The notes under the pieces: model-generated | What the model saw: the letters and a program-made list of their open reading frames with translations, nothing else | Database searches by the model: none | Told to the model about the DNA's origin: nothing | Program-made: the position numbers and the translations under genes | Assembly (NCBI GenBank): GCA_017402445.1 | Contig: JAFPME010000005.1 | Coordinates: 1-56,072 of the forward strand | Origin: Prevotella sp. | Lineage (GTDB): Bacteria; Bacteroidota; Bacteroidia; Bacteroidales; Bacteroidaceae | Direction of reading: 5' to 3' | DNA length: 56,072 bases | Shown here: positions 25,802 through 33,994 of the stretch, in pieces | How the letters are laid out: the number at the start of each line of letters is the position of its first letter | Numbering within the stretch: position 1 is the stretch's first letter

Positions 25802-28800
25802 TTAGAAACCGAGCTTCAGACTTGCAGTGTAGGTACGCTGCAGAGGATAAGAAGGCGTCGTGCTGGCGCGTGCCTCTGGGTCACCGAACTTATACGGAGT
25901 GAGCGTGAAGAGGTTGTAAGCACTGAGCGCGAGCTGCAACTGGTTCAGACCAAGCTTCTTCATGAACGGGAACTTGAAGTCGTAAGCCACCTGGATGGTC
26001 TTCAGACGCAGGTACTTCGCATCCTTTTCGTAGAGGGTAGAGCCGGCGTAGTTCTGGTCGGCATTCGCCCATGTGGCACGCGGATACTCGGCACCCTGAC
26101 TGGGATTGTCGACAGTCCAAGTGTTATTAAGGTGATACTGCAGCAGACCACCGTTGTTCACAGTCGAACGGTTCTGGAACGGACGACGGAAGACGTCGCC
26201 GAGCACACGGCTCACGTTCCATGCTCCTGTGAACTGAGCGCTGAACGAGAAGCTCTTGTAATACAGTGCGAGGTTCAGACCGGCGATATACTGCGGGTCA
26301 TCGGTGTAACCATAGTCGCGGCTCATATCGTTACCGTCGATGTCTCCGTCCTTGTCAAGGTCAACAAACACGGCATCACCGGGATAAAGCTTCGAAACAA
26401 GCTGTGTGGGGAACGGGCTGCCGAACTCCTTCTCGTAGTCAGCCTCTGCACCTTCGTAGTAATACTTCCAGAATTTGTACTGCAGACGGCTACCGATGCG
26501 GTGGCCGGCGGTGTACATGTAGTCGTTCTCCTGCGGAGCCTGACGGTCTTCGATGATTTCATTCTGGTTGTACGACAGGTTCAGCTTCACGCTGTAGCGC
26601 AGGTCCTGACCCACCTTGTCCTGCCAGTTGATGGATGCTTCCCAACCGTGGCTGTCCACAATACCGAAGTTGGTGTAAGGAGGATTGAATCCGAGGAAGC
26701 CGGGGATGGTCCAGTCCTGAGCCAAGATGTTGGTACGATGCTCCTTATAGTAGTCGAACACCGTGCGCAGACGGTCGTCGAAGAAGTTCATGTCGAAACC
26801 GTAGTCCTGCTTGAAGGCCTTCTCCCAAGACACCTCGGGGTTGTTCTTAGCGCTCTCGTAGGCACCCTTCGTGGCTGTTCCGTTCTCGATACCGAAGATG
26901 TAAGCGAAAGCAGGCTCATTCACGCTGGTGTAAGTGAAGCGGTCGAACGTGTTGGTCTGGTTCACGATGTACGGGTCGGCCATATACATGAAGCGGTTAC
27001 CACCGATCTTGTCGTTACCGACGAGACCCCACGAAGCGCGGAGCTTCAGGAAGCTGACCACCTTCTTGAGTGGTTTGAAGAAAGCTTCATCGCTGACGAC
27101 CCATCCCACAGAACCTGCAGGGAAGGAACCGAAGCGGCGGCCGGGAGCGAAGTTCTCCGAACCGTTGTAACCGAAGTTGAACTCAGCCATGTAGCGGTTG
27201 TTCCAGTCGTAGGTCACACGGGCCACCAGGCCGACGTACGTACGGGGAATATCCGAGTAGTTACCACCGATGTAGTAGTCCTTACTCTGGTTGTAGAGGG
27301 CCAGGGCGGTGATGGTGTGCAGGCCGAACGAACGGTTGTAGTTCAGCGAACCTTCTGCATACCAGTTACGTCCCTTCGAGGGAGAAGAGTTGCTATAGAC
27401 AGGATCGGTGTTGTCGCTGCTCAGACGGTAGTCCGTACGCTCACCCCATGCATACACGGGAATGGTGATCGGATTGCCATCCTTGTCGACAGTGTCCATC
27501 GTTCCGGTCTGGATCGGGTTGCCGGCTTCGTCGGTCTGGACGAATTTGTGATAGACCGGCGTGTAGGTTGCCTGCGAGTTGGTGATTTCCTTACGCACCT
27601 GATAGGAGCTATTGTAGGAGCCCTTCAGCTTCAGCGACAGACCCTTGGTGATGAAGTCGAGTTTCTGGTCGAGCACCAAGTCCATCTGCAACTTGTTATT
27701 ATTATAATGGTACGCGCCCGGCTGATTCATGGCATAAGCCATCGGGGTATTGGTCTCGATAGGCAGCACACCGACTGTCTCGCCCTGCGGCTTCAGGATG
27801 TCGTCCACATAGTTGTCCGACTCGGCAGTACTGGTGACGATATAGCGACCGTCCACCATACCTGCACTACTGAACGGCGAAGCCCAGTACATCTCGCGGA
27901 TCATCTGGTCGGACGACTGTCCGGTGTGCGGCTTGCACGACTCGTCAACTTTACCGGAGATATTGAAGCTCACCTGCGTGGTCTTCGTCACGTTGATGTC
28001 CAGGTTTGTACGGTAGTTGAAGCGCTGGTACTGGTATCCGTAATCGTAGGGGCGGTCGAATTCCTCGAAGATACCGTCCTGTGTGAACATACCGGCCGAG
28101 ATGAAGTACTTCACCTTCTGGTTACCACCCGAGATGTTCACGTTGTGCTGCTGCTGCAGTGTCACGTCCTTCATCAGGTAGTCCGTCCACTTCATGCTCG
28201 GGAAGCGGATGGGGTCGGCACCACTCTGGAACATGTCGAGCACGCTCTGAGAGAAGATGGGGTCCATGCCGTCGTTGCGGCGCATAGCATTGTGGAACGT
28301 AGCATACTCGTAAGAGCTGGTCTGTTTGATCATTTCAGTCGGCGTCAGGGCTGAGAAAGAGGCGTTGAACGAGATCTTGGCCTTACCTTCGGAACCGCGC
28401 TTGGTCGTGATCAGCACGACACCGTTAGCACCACGCACACCGAACACGGCCGTGGCCGATGCGTCCTTCAGCACCGTCACACTCTCGATTTCGTTCGGGT
28501 CGATGTCCCACATTTCGCGTTCCACACCGTCCACCTGGATCAGAGGCGAGGAGTCGGCCCACGTTCCTTGTCCGCGGACGAAGATCTGGGCAGCATCGCT
28601 ACCCGGCTCACCAGAAGTCTGCACCGTGGTCACACCCGAAAGCTGACCTGCCAGCACGTTGTTAACAGAAGACACAGGCGTGCGAGTCAGCTCTTCCGAC
28701 TTCACAGACGAGAGGGCACCTGTCACGGTGACCTTCTTCTGAACACCGTAGGCAACCACCTCGACGCTCTGCAGCGCAATGGCGTCGCTCTTCAGGGTGA

Positions 28801-29128
28801 CCTTCATGCCGTTCTTTGCCTCGACAACCTGCGTCTGATAGCCCACATAGCTGATCTGCAGCTTCTGGCCTGCCTTACACTTAATCTGGAAGTTACCGTC
28901 GAAGTCGGTAACCGTTCCCTGAGTGGCGTTGCCGCCAACGACGACAACCGTAGCTCCTATCACTGTCTCGCCCGTATCATCAACCACCTGACCGGTAATG
29001 ACATCCGACTGTTGCAGCTCGGTGGGAGCAGCAATAGCTGATTGTACACCAATCAAAGGAGAGAATGAAGCAGCAAAAATGACAGTCATCGACAGGAACT
29101 TTCCCTTGACAAACTTTTTGTGATTCAT
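25802..29128 (-). CDS. SusC/RagA-family TonB-dependent transporter (first pair)
   Basis: A 1108-aa outer-membrane transporter, first gene of the SusC/D operon. After a long signal sequence (about 1-33) comes a carboxypeptidase-regulatory-like beta-sandwich (about 40-118; ITGQVVDDTGETVIGATV and ISYVGYQTQ). A TonB-box-like and plug region follows (VEVVAYGVQKKVTVTGAL; VDGVEREMWDIDPNEIESV; VLKDASATAVFGVRGANGV), and then the 22-strand barrel to the terminal ASLKLGF. Substrate is inferred from the neighbours: oligosaccharides of rhamnogalacturonan I made by the PL11 lyases. A good promoter lies about 150 bases upstream. Confidence 0.96.
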   Translation of the reverse strand: MNHKKFVKGKFLSMTVIFAASFSPLIGVQSAIAAPTELQQSDVITGQVVDDTGETVIGATVVVVGGNATQGTVTDFDGNFQIKCKAGQKLQISYVGYQTQVVEAKNGMKVTLKSDAIALQSVEVVAYGVQKKVTVTGALSSVKSEELTRTPVSSVNNVLAGQLSGVTTVQTSGEPGSDAAQIFVRGQGTWADSSPLIQVDGVEREMWDIDPNEIESVTVLKDASATAVFGVRGANGVVLITTKRGSEGKAKISFNASFSALTPTEMIKQTSSYEYATFHNAMRRNDGMDPIFSQSVLDMFQSGADPIRFPSMKWTDYLMKDVTLQQQHNVNISGGNQKVKYFISAGMFTQDGIFEEFDRPYDYGYQYQRFNYRTNLDINVTKTTQVSFNISGKVDESCKPHTGQSSDQMIREMYWASPFSSAGMVDGRYIVTSTAESDNYVDDILKPQGETVGVLPIETNTPMAYAMNQPGAYHYNNNKLQMDLVLDQKLDFITKGLSLKLKGSYNSSYQVRKEITNSQATYTPVYHKFVQTDEAGNPIQTGTMDTVDKDGNPITIPVYAWGERTDYRLSSDNTDPVYSNSSPSKGRNWYAEGSLNYNRSFGLHTITALALYNQSKDYYIGGNYSDIPRTYVGLVARVTYDWNNRYMAEFNFGYNGSENFAPGRRFGSFPAGSVGWVVSDEAFFKPLKKVVSFLKLRASWGLVGNDKIGGNRFMYMADPYIVNQTNTFDRFTYTSVNEPAFAYIFGIENGTATKGAYESAKNNPEVSWEKAFKQDYGFDMNFFDDRLRTVFDYYKEHRTNILAQDWTIPGFLGFNPPYTNFGIVDSHGWEASINWQDKVGQDLRYSVKLNLSYNQNEIIEDRQAPQENDYMYTAGHRIGSRLQYKFWKYYYEGAEADYEKEFGSPFPTQLVSKLYPGDAVFVDLDKDGDIDGNDMSRDYGYTDDPQYIAGLNLALYYKSFSFSAQFTGAWNVSRVLGDVFRRPFQNRSTVNNGGLLQYHLNNTWTVDNPSQGAEYPRATWANADQNYAGSTLYEKDAKYLRLKTIQVAYDFKFPFMKKLGLNQLQLALSAYNLFTLTPYKFGDPEARASTTPSYPLQRTYTASLKLGF

Positions 29129-29278
29129 GTTATTTGTAATTAGTTATTAGTAATATCCTTGTTCGAAAACGGATTGCAGTTAGTTATTTCCGTCACAGAT
29201 AGCAGCTTGATATTCTTTCGAGTAATAGATTAGCTGCAAAGATAACTTAAAATGCGTAAGTATTTATAAATACGGCTG

Positions 29279-29308
29279 CAAAATTAATGTTTTTTAAAAC
29301 GAAAGCAA
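29279..29308 (-). promoter_or_regulatory. Promoter of the SusC/SusD operon
   Basis: The minus strand has TTG (29306-29308), a 19-base spacer, then TAATTTTG (29279-29286). This matches the Bacteroidota housekeeping promoter (TTG-N19-21-TAnnTTTG) exactly. Transcription would start about 140 bases before the SusC ATG. Confidence 0.65.
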
Positions 29309-29606
29309 CCGAATTTTTGATTTTTGGAGTGTAATTTTTGACATAGCTCAAGTCTGTATATCGTTCGAGTGGTGCTCAAAACGTAGAATTTGAAAGGCTG
29401 AAGCCATTCTGTTGTGTAAATATTTTTCAATCATAAAAAGCACATTTCTGTGGCTCTCACATCGTTTTCACGAACCACTGGTGACCATACGGACCGCCGA
29501 CGACTGCCGTTGCGAATGAAAGGCTGCTCTGTTCCGAAGTCTCTCCTGACTTGCAGCGACCCTTCAAAGGGCGCTCAGAAAGCTGGCAACTTTCTCATTA
29601 CCAATT

Positions 29607-29804
29607 GTATAACAATCCTTTTCGCGTTGACGGAAGAACGCTGTCAAGCTGCCATTTCAGTGAAATTGCTCTCCAATTTCACTGAAATTCCTCAGCAATC
29701 TCACTGATTTTCCTTTGCAATTTCACTGAAATTACACACCGAAAGCATTGCTCTGACAAAGAAAAATGACGCTTTTGGCAAGCAGAAAGCCTCCTTTTGA
29801 CAAC
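29607..29804. repeat. Intergenic degenerate array B, 22-bp period
   Basis: Nine contiguous 22-base units run from 29607. Units at 29651, 29673, 29695 and 29717 share a CAATTTCACTGAAATT-type core, a near palindrome. The units at 29739, 29761 and 29783 share AAA plus CTTTTGRCAA at the same offset. The order of these blocks repeats that of array C at 42.8-43.0 kb. The period of 22 rules out a coding repeat. Confidence 0.8.
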
Positions 29805-29956
29805 GAAAGGAGCGAGTATATGATCGTTTTTCGACTCCTTTTTATCAAAATATGTAAAATAAATTCAGAACAAAGACTGTCTTTCAGAACCTGTCTAAAG
29901 GACAAAAAACACGGTTATTATAGCAAAAAAGTAGAGACGGACTGAAAAAAAATTAG

Positions 29957-29964
29957 TAAATTTG
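29957..29964 (+). promoter_or_regulatory. -7 box of the GH105-GH106-GH2 operon
   Basis: TAAATTTG matches TAnnTTTG 28 bases ahead of the GH105 ATG. No TTG lies at the -33 distance, which may mean an activator is needed. Confidence 0.4.
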
Positions 29965-29991
29965 CAGCATGTTATAAAACTACCTGCACTT

Positions 29992-31146
29992 ATGAAAAGA
30001 ACAATAACTATCCTGATGACTGCCATGCTCGCGCTCGGAGCCACTGCGCAGAACGCCGCGCAGACCGAAGTTCTGCAGTCGGCACGCAAAGTAAACAACT
30101 ATTTCATGGAGAAACATGCAGACCCAACGCTGCCTACAAACGTCGGACGCATCCGACCAAGCAGCCTCTGGACACGCGCCGTCTACTACGAAGGGCTCAT
30201 GGCTCTGTACGAAATCGACCCCGACGACCGCTACATCGACTACACAGACCGATGGGCAGAGGCGCACAAATGGACGCCTCGCAACGGCATCAACACCTGC
30301 GACGCCGACGACCAGTGCTGCGCGCAGACCTATCTGGACCGTTACATGATGACGCACGACGCGAAAATGATTGAACATGTGCGCGAGAACCTCGACCACC
30401 AGATGAAGACGGCTAACCCGAAGGCCGGCAATGCGCTGATGGGATGGTGGACTTGGATTGACGCCATACAGATGGCCATGCCCGTCTACACGAAGATGTG
30501 GCGAGCAACGGGCGAACAGAAATACCTCGACCACGGCATGAATATGTACATTTGGAGCCGCGACACGCTCGCCGGGGGCCTCTTCAACGAGGCCGAGGGA
30601 CTGTGGTGGCGCGACAAGGACTATGTGCCGCCCTACAAAGAGCCCGACGGACGGAACTGCTACTGGAGCCGTGGCAGCGGATGGGTGTACGCCGCATTGG
30701 TAAAATCGCTCATCGACCTGCAGGCCATGCCCAAAAACAAGCAGACGAAGAAGTACATCAAGCTGCTCAAGAAGGACTTCCTCCTCATGAGCGAGGCTCT
30801 GCTGAAGTGCCAACGCGAGGACGGACTGTGGAACCCGTCGCTCGTCAGCAGCAACTACGAGGGCAAGGAGCTCACCGGAACGGCCCTCTTCCTCTACGGC
30901 ATGGCGTGGGGCATACAGAACAAGCTGCTCAAGGACAAGCAGTACCGGCCCGCATGCGACCGCGCATGGACGGCTATCGTGCGCGACTGCATCCACCGCG
31001 ACGGTTTCCTCGGCTGGGTACAGGGCACCGGAAAGGACCCGTCGGCTGGTCAGCCGCTGTCATACACCAAGGTTCCCGACTTTGAAGACTACGGCACTGG
31101 CTGCTTCCTCCTCGGCGCCGCCGAATACTACAAGCTCATCAAATAA
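29992..31146 (+). CDS. Unsaturated rhamnogalacturonyl hydrolase, GH105
   Basis: A 384-aa exported enzyme (signal peptide 1-20, ending GATAQ), probably periplasmic. It removes the unsaturated galacturonate that PL11 lyases leave at the non-reducing end, adding water to the double bond. The (alpha/alpha)6-barrel family is recognised by RPSSLWTRAVYYEGLMALY, NTCDADDQCCAQTYLDRY and WTWIDAIQMAMP, whose Asp157 corresponds to the catalytic Asp of YteR-type enzymes. WSRGSGWVYAAL and the late FLGWVQGTGKDP fit as well. I start at the ATG at 29992; the frame is open further up, but only from a TTG inside the promoter box. It is the first gene of a three-gene plus-strand operon. Confidence 0.95.
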   Translation: MKRTITILMTAMLALGATAQNAAQTEVLQSARKVNNYFMEKHADPTLPTNVGRIRPSSLWTRAVYYEGLMALYEIDPDDRYIDYTDRWAEAHKWTPRNGINTCDADDQCCAQTYLDRYMMTHDAKMIEHVRENLDHQMKTANPKAGNALMGWWTWIDAIQMAMPVYTKMWRATGEQKYLDHGMNMYIWSRDTLAGGLFNEAEGLWWRDKDYVPPYKEPDGRNCYWSRGSGWVYAALVKSLIDLQAMPKNKQTKKYIKLLKKDFLLMSEALLKCQREDGLWNPSLVSSNYEGKELTGTALFLYGMAWGIQNKLLKDKQYRPACDRAWTAIVRDCIHRDGFLGWVQGTGKDPSAGQPLSYTKVPDFEDYGTGCFLLGAAEYYKLIK

Positions 31147-31201
31147 CCCACCCTAACGTCCCGTATGTTGCGGTATCACCGCAACCCACAAAACAATCGT
31201 C

Positions 31202-33883
31202 ATGAAGAAAACCCTCTCTATCATAGCGGCCTGCCTGATGGCCGCTCCCGCATGGGCACAGATGTGGCCCGAAGTGAAGCCCGAGGCACGCCCCGGCGCA
31301 CGTTGGTGGTGGCTCGGTTCGGCCGTCAACCAGCAGGACCTGCAGTGGAACATGCAGCAATACAGCCGCGCAGGCATCGGCTCGCTGGAGATTACGCCCA
31401 TCTACGGCGTACAGGGCAACGCGAAGAACGAACTGCCTTTCCTCTCTGCTCCGTGGATGAACGCCCTGAAGTTCGTCGAGGCTGAAGGTCAGCGCGACGG
31501 CATTCTCATCGACATGAACTGCGGAACGGGCTGGCCTTTCGGCGGTCCTAACGTCCCCATCGAAGAGGCTGCCTGCAAACTTGGACTGAAGACTGCCGAC
31601 ATTGCGGGCAAGGGCTCGGTCGACATTGCGCTCGACGAGAAAGAGATGAAGTTCTCCCGCCTCTCGCGCGTCATGCTCTACCCCATCGCCAGCCGTACCG
31701 TCACCAAGCCGGTCTGCCTCTTTGCACTGAACCATGCTACAGGAACGGCTTCCGCTGAGACTCTTCCGAAAGCCTTGAAGAAAACTGTACTCAACGGCAC
31801 CACGCTCACCTACAAGCTGAAGAAGGGCGAACGCTTCCGCGTCTACGCGCTCTACGATTCGCGCACGCGTCAGAAAGTGAAGCGGGCTGCACCCGGCGGC
31901 GAGGGATACGTCATCGACCACTTCGACCGTCAGTCCGTAGCCAACTATCTGGCACGCTTCGACTCGGCCTTCGTGGCGAGCAACACACCGTGGCCGCACA
32001 ACTTCTTCAACGACTCGTACGAGGTGTACGGAGCCGACTGGACGCCCTCGCTCTTCGCTGAATTCGAGAAACGACGCGGCTACAAGCTCGAAGAACACCT
32101 GCCAGAGCTGCTCGGCGGCGACGATACGCGTGTGCTCGTGGACTACCGCGAGACGCTGGGCGAACTGCTGCTCGAGAACTTCACCAACCAATGGACCGCG
32201 TGGGCACACAGCCACGGCGTGCAGACACGCAACCAGGCGCACGGTTCTCCGGCCAATCTCATCGACCAATACGCGGCCGTCGACATCCCAGAGATTGAGG
32301 GATTCGGCCTCTCCGACTTCGGAATCCGCGGGCTGCGCACCGATCAGGGCTTCACGCGCAAGAACGACAGCGACGTATCGATGCTGAAATATGCTTCGTC
32401 GGCTGCTCACATCACGGGCAAACCGCTCACGTCAAGCGAGACGTTCACATGGCTCACCGAGCATTTCCGCACATCGCTCTCGCAGATGAAGCCCGACATC
32501 GACCTGATGTTCACCTGCGGTGTGAACCACATGTTCTTCCACGGAACAACCTATTCGCCCAAAGACGACCCCTGGCCGGGATGGAAATTCTACGCTTCCG
32601 TCGACATGAGCCCCACGAACAGCATCTGGCGCGACGCGCCCTTCCTGATGAAATACATAGAGCGCTGCCAGAGTTTCCTGCAGATGGGACAGCCTGACAA
32701 CGACTTCCTGGTCTATCTACCTGTCCGCGACATGTGGGGACAGCGCACGGGCGAACAGCTGCTCATGCAGTTCGACATCCACTCCATGGCCAAGAAAGCA
32801 CCCGACTTCATCAAGAGCATCCTCGAAATAGACGCCGCCGGCTACGACTGCGACTACATCAGCGACCGCTACTTGCTCACGACAAGCTTCCAGAACGGTA
32901 TGTTGCAGACAGCCGCAGGCACGCGCTACCGTGCCGTCATCATCCCCGGAACGGGACAACTGCCCGAAAACGTGAAGCAACACCTGCTGTCCTTACAGGC
33001 GCAGGGGGCGCAGGTCATCATGGGAACCGACGCGCAGCAAATGGGAAAGGCTGCCAAGGCGGAGCCGATGCGCCACTGCGGTCTGCGCACCATACGCAGG
33101 AAGAACAACGAGGGCTACCACTATTTCATAGCAAACCTGACGCCGAACGACGTGAACCAAATGATTCCGCTGTCTGTCCGCTTCCGCAGTGCCGTGTTCT
33201 TCAACCCGATGAACGGCGACATGCGCGAGGCTGTTACCAGCGGAGACAGCGTGTGCATCAACCTGCGTTCGGGCGAATCGGTGATTCTTCAGACCTACAA
33301 CACGCGGCCTGCAGTGGTTTCAGTCGCTGAACAAGAGGCAAAGAAGGGTGCAAAAGCGAAGCTCGCGGACGCCAAGCGGACAGACATTCTGCTCGAAGGA
33401 GCGTGGACGCTCTCCTTCCCCGAGTCCGTTCCGGCCGTCAAGCAGACTTTCTCGCTGCCGAAACTGCAGTGCTGGGAGACGCTCGGCAACGACACCCTGC
33501 GCACACTGATGGGCACCGGTGCCTACACCACGCATCTGAAGCTTACCAAGAAACAGGCTGCGGCAAAATGGCGCATCGACCTCGGCGACGTTCGTGAGAG
33601 CGCGCGCGTATATATAAATGATGTATTCGTGGGATGTGCATGGGCCGTTCCATTCGTGCTCGACTGTCAGGATGCGCTCCGCGCAGGCGACAACGAAATC
33701 AGAATCGAGGTGACCAACCTGCCAGCCAACCGCATTGCACAGATGGACCGTGACGGCATCAAATGGCGAAAGTTTAACGAAATCAACATCGTAGACATCA
33801 ATTACAAGAAGACAGGCTACGAGAACTGGGCTCCCGTGCCCTCTGGACTCGCCTCAACCGTGCGCCTCGTGCCCATCGACTGA
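31202..33883 (+). CDS. Alpha-L-rhamnosidase, GH106
   Basis: An 893-aa exported enzyme (signal peptide 1-19, ending AWAQ) that releases alpha-linked L-rhamnose from the ends of rhamnogalacturonan oligosaccharides. The GH106 opening is clear: PGARWWWLGSAVNQQDL followed by GIGSLEITPIYGV and DMNCGTGWPFGGP. The middle (HNFFNDSYEVYGADWTPSL; SSETFTWLTEHFRTSL) is the catalytic barrel with conserved acidic residues. The C-terminal part (WRIDLGDVRESARVYIND) is a galactose-binding-like beta-sandwich. It follows GH105 by 55 bases. The two act in sequence: GH105 exposes rhamnose, GH106 removes it, and mutarotase then equilibrates the sugar. Confidence 0.95.
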   Translation: MKKTLSIIAACLMAAPAWAQMWPEVKPEARPGARWWWLGSAVNQQDLQWNMQQYSRAGIGSLEITPIYGVQGNAKNELPFLSAPWMNALKFVEAEGQRDGILIDMNCGTGWPFGGPNVPIEEAACKLGLKTADIAGKGSVDIALDEKEMKFSRLSRVMLYPIASRTVTKPVCLFALNHATGTASAETLPKALKKTVLNGTTLTYKLKKGERFRVYALYDSRTRQKVKRAAPGGEGYVIDHFDRQSVANYLARFDSAFVASNTPWPHNFFNDSYEVYGADWTPSLFAEFEKRRGYKLEEHLPELLGGDDTRVLVDYRETLGELLLENFTNQWTAWAHSHGVQTRNQAHGSPANLIDQYAAVDIPEIEGFGLSDFGIRGLRTDQGFTRKNDSDVSMLKYASSAAHITGKPLTSSETFTWLTEHFRTSLSQMKPDIDLMFTCGVNHMFFHGTTYSPKDDPWPGWKFYASVDMSPTNSIWRDAPFLMKYIERCQSFLQMGQPDNDFLVYLPVRDMWGQRTGEQLLMQFDIHSMAKKAPDFIKSILEIDAAGYDCDYISDRYLLTTSFQNGMLQTAAGTRYRAVIIPGTGQLPENVKQHLLSLQAQGAQVIMGTDAQQMGKAAKAEPMRHCGLRTIRRKNNEGYHYFIANLTPNDVNQMIPLSVRFRSAVFFNPMNGDMREAVTSGDSVCINLRSGESVILQTYNTRPAVVSVAEQEAKKGAKAKLADAKRTDILLEGAWTLSFPESVPAVKQTFSLPKLQCWETLGNDTLRTLMGTGAYTTHLKLTKKQAAAKWRIDLGDVRESARVYINDVFVGCAWAVPFVLDCQDALRAGDNEIRIEVTNLPANRIAQMDRDGIKWRKFNEINIVDINYKKTGYENWAPVPSGLASTVRLVPID

Positions 33884-33887
33884 GCAA

Positions 33888-33909
33888 AGAGTGGGTTCAC
33901 CCCCACTCT
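33888..33909 (+). terminator. Intercistronic hairpin between GH106 and GH2
   Basis: A perfect 8-bp stem AGAGTGGG / CCCACTCT starts just past the GH106 stop and is followed by CATTTTG. The short T-run makes it a weak terminator or a stability hairpin. GH2 probably still belongs to the same transcript. Confidence 0.45.
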
Positions 33910-33994
33910 CATTTTGCATAATCATCTTTCATTTCAAACGACAATACGTCAGTAGGCTGCGATGAACACGCAGCCTATCATAACACAATAAGAC

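Larger units (their letters stand above)
29129..29991. other. 863-bp divergent intergenic region
   Basis: No gene is supported. It contains the promoter of the SusC/D operon (29279-29308), a second TATCTTTG box on the minus strand (29237-29244), the 22-bp-period array B (29607-29804) and the -7 box of the GH105 operon (29957-29964). The stretch about 29320-29600 shows nothing I can name. No clear regulator-binding site is shared between the two divergent promoters. Confidence 0.5.

Noticed and set aside
29450-29707. An 85-codon plus-strand frame in the divergent intergenic region
   Set aside because: It runs into the 22-bp array, whose period breaks any reading frame, and shows no domain.
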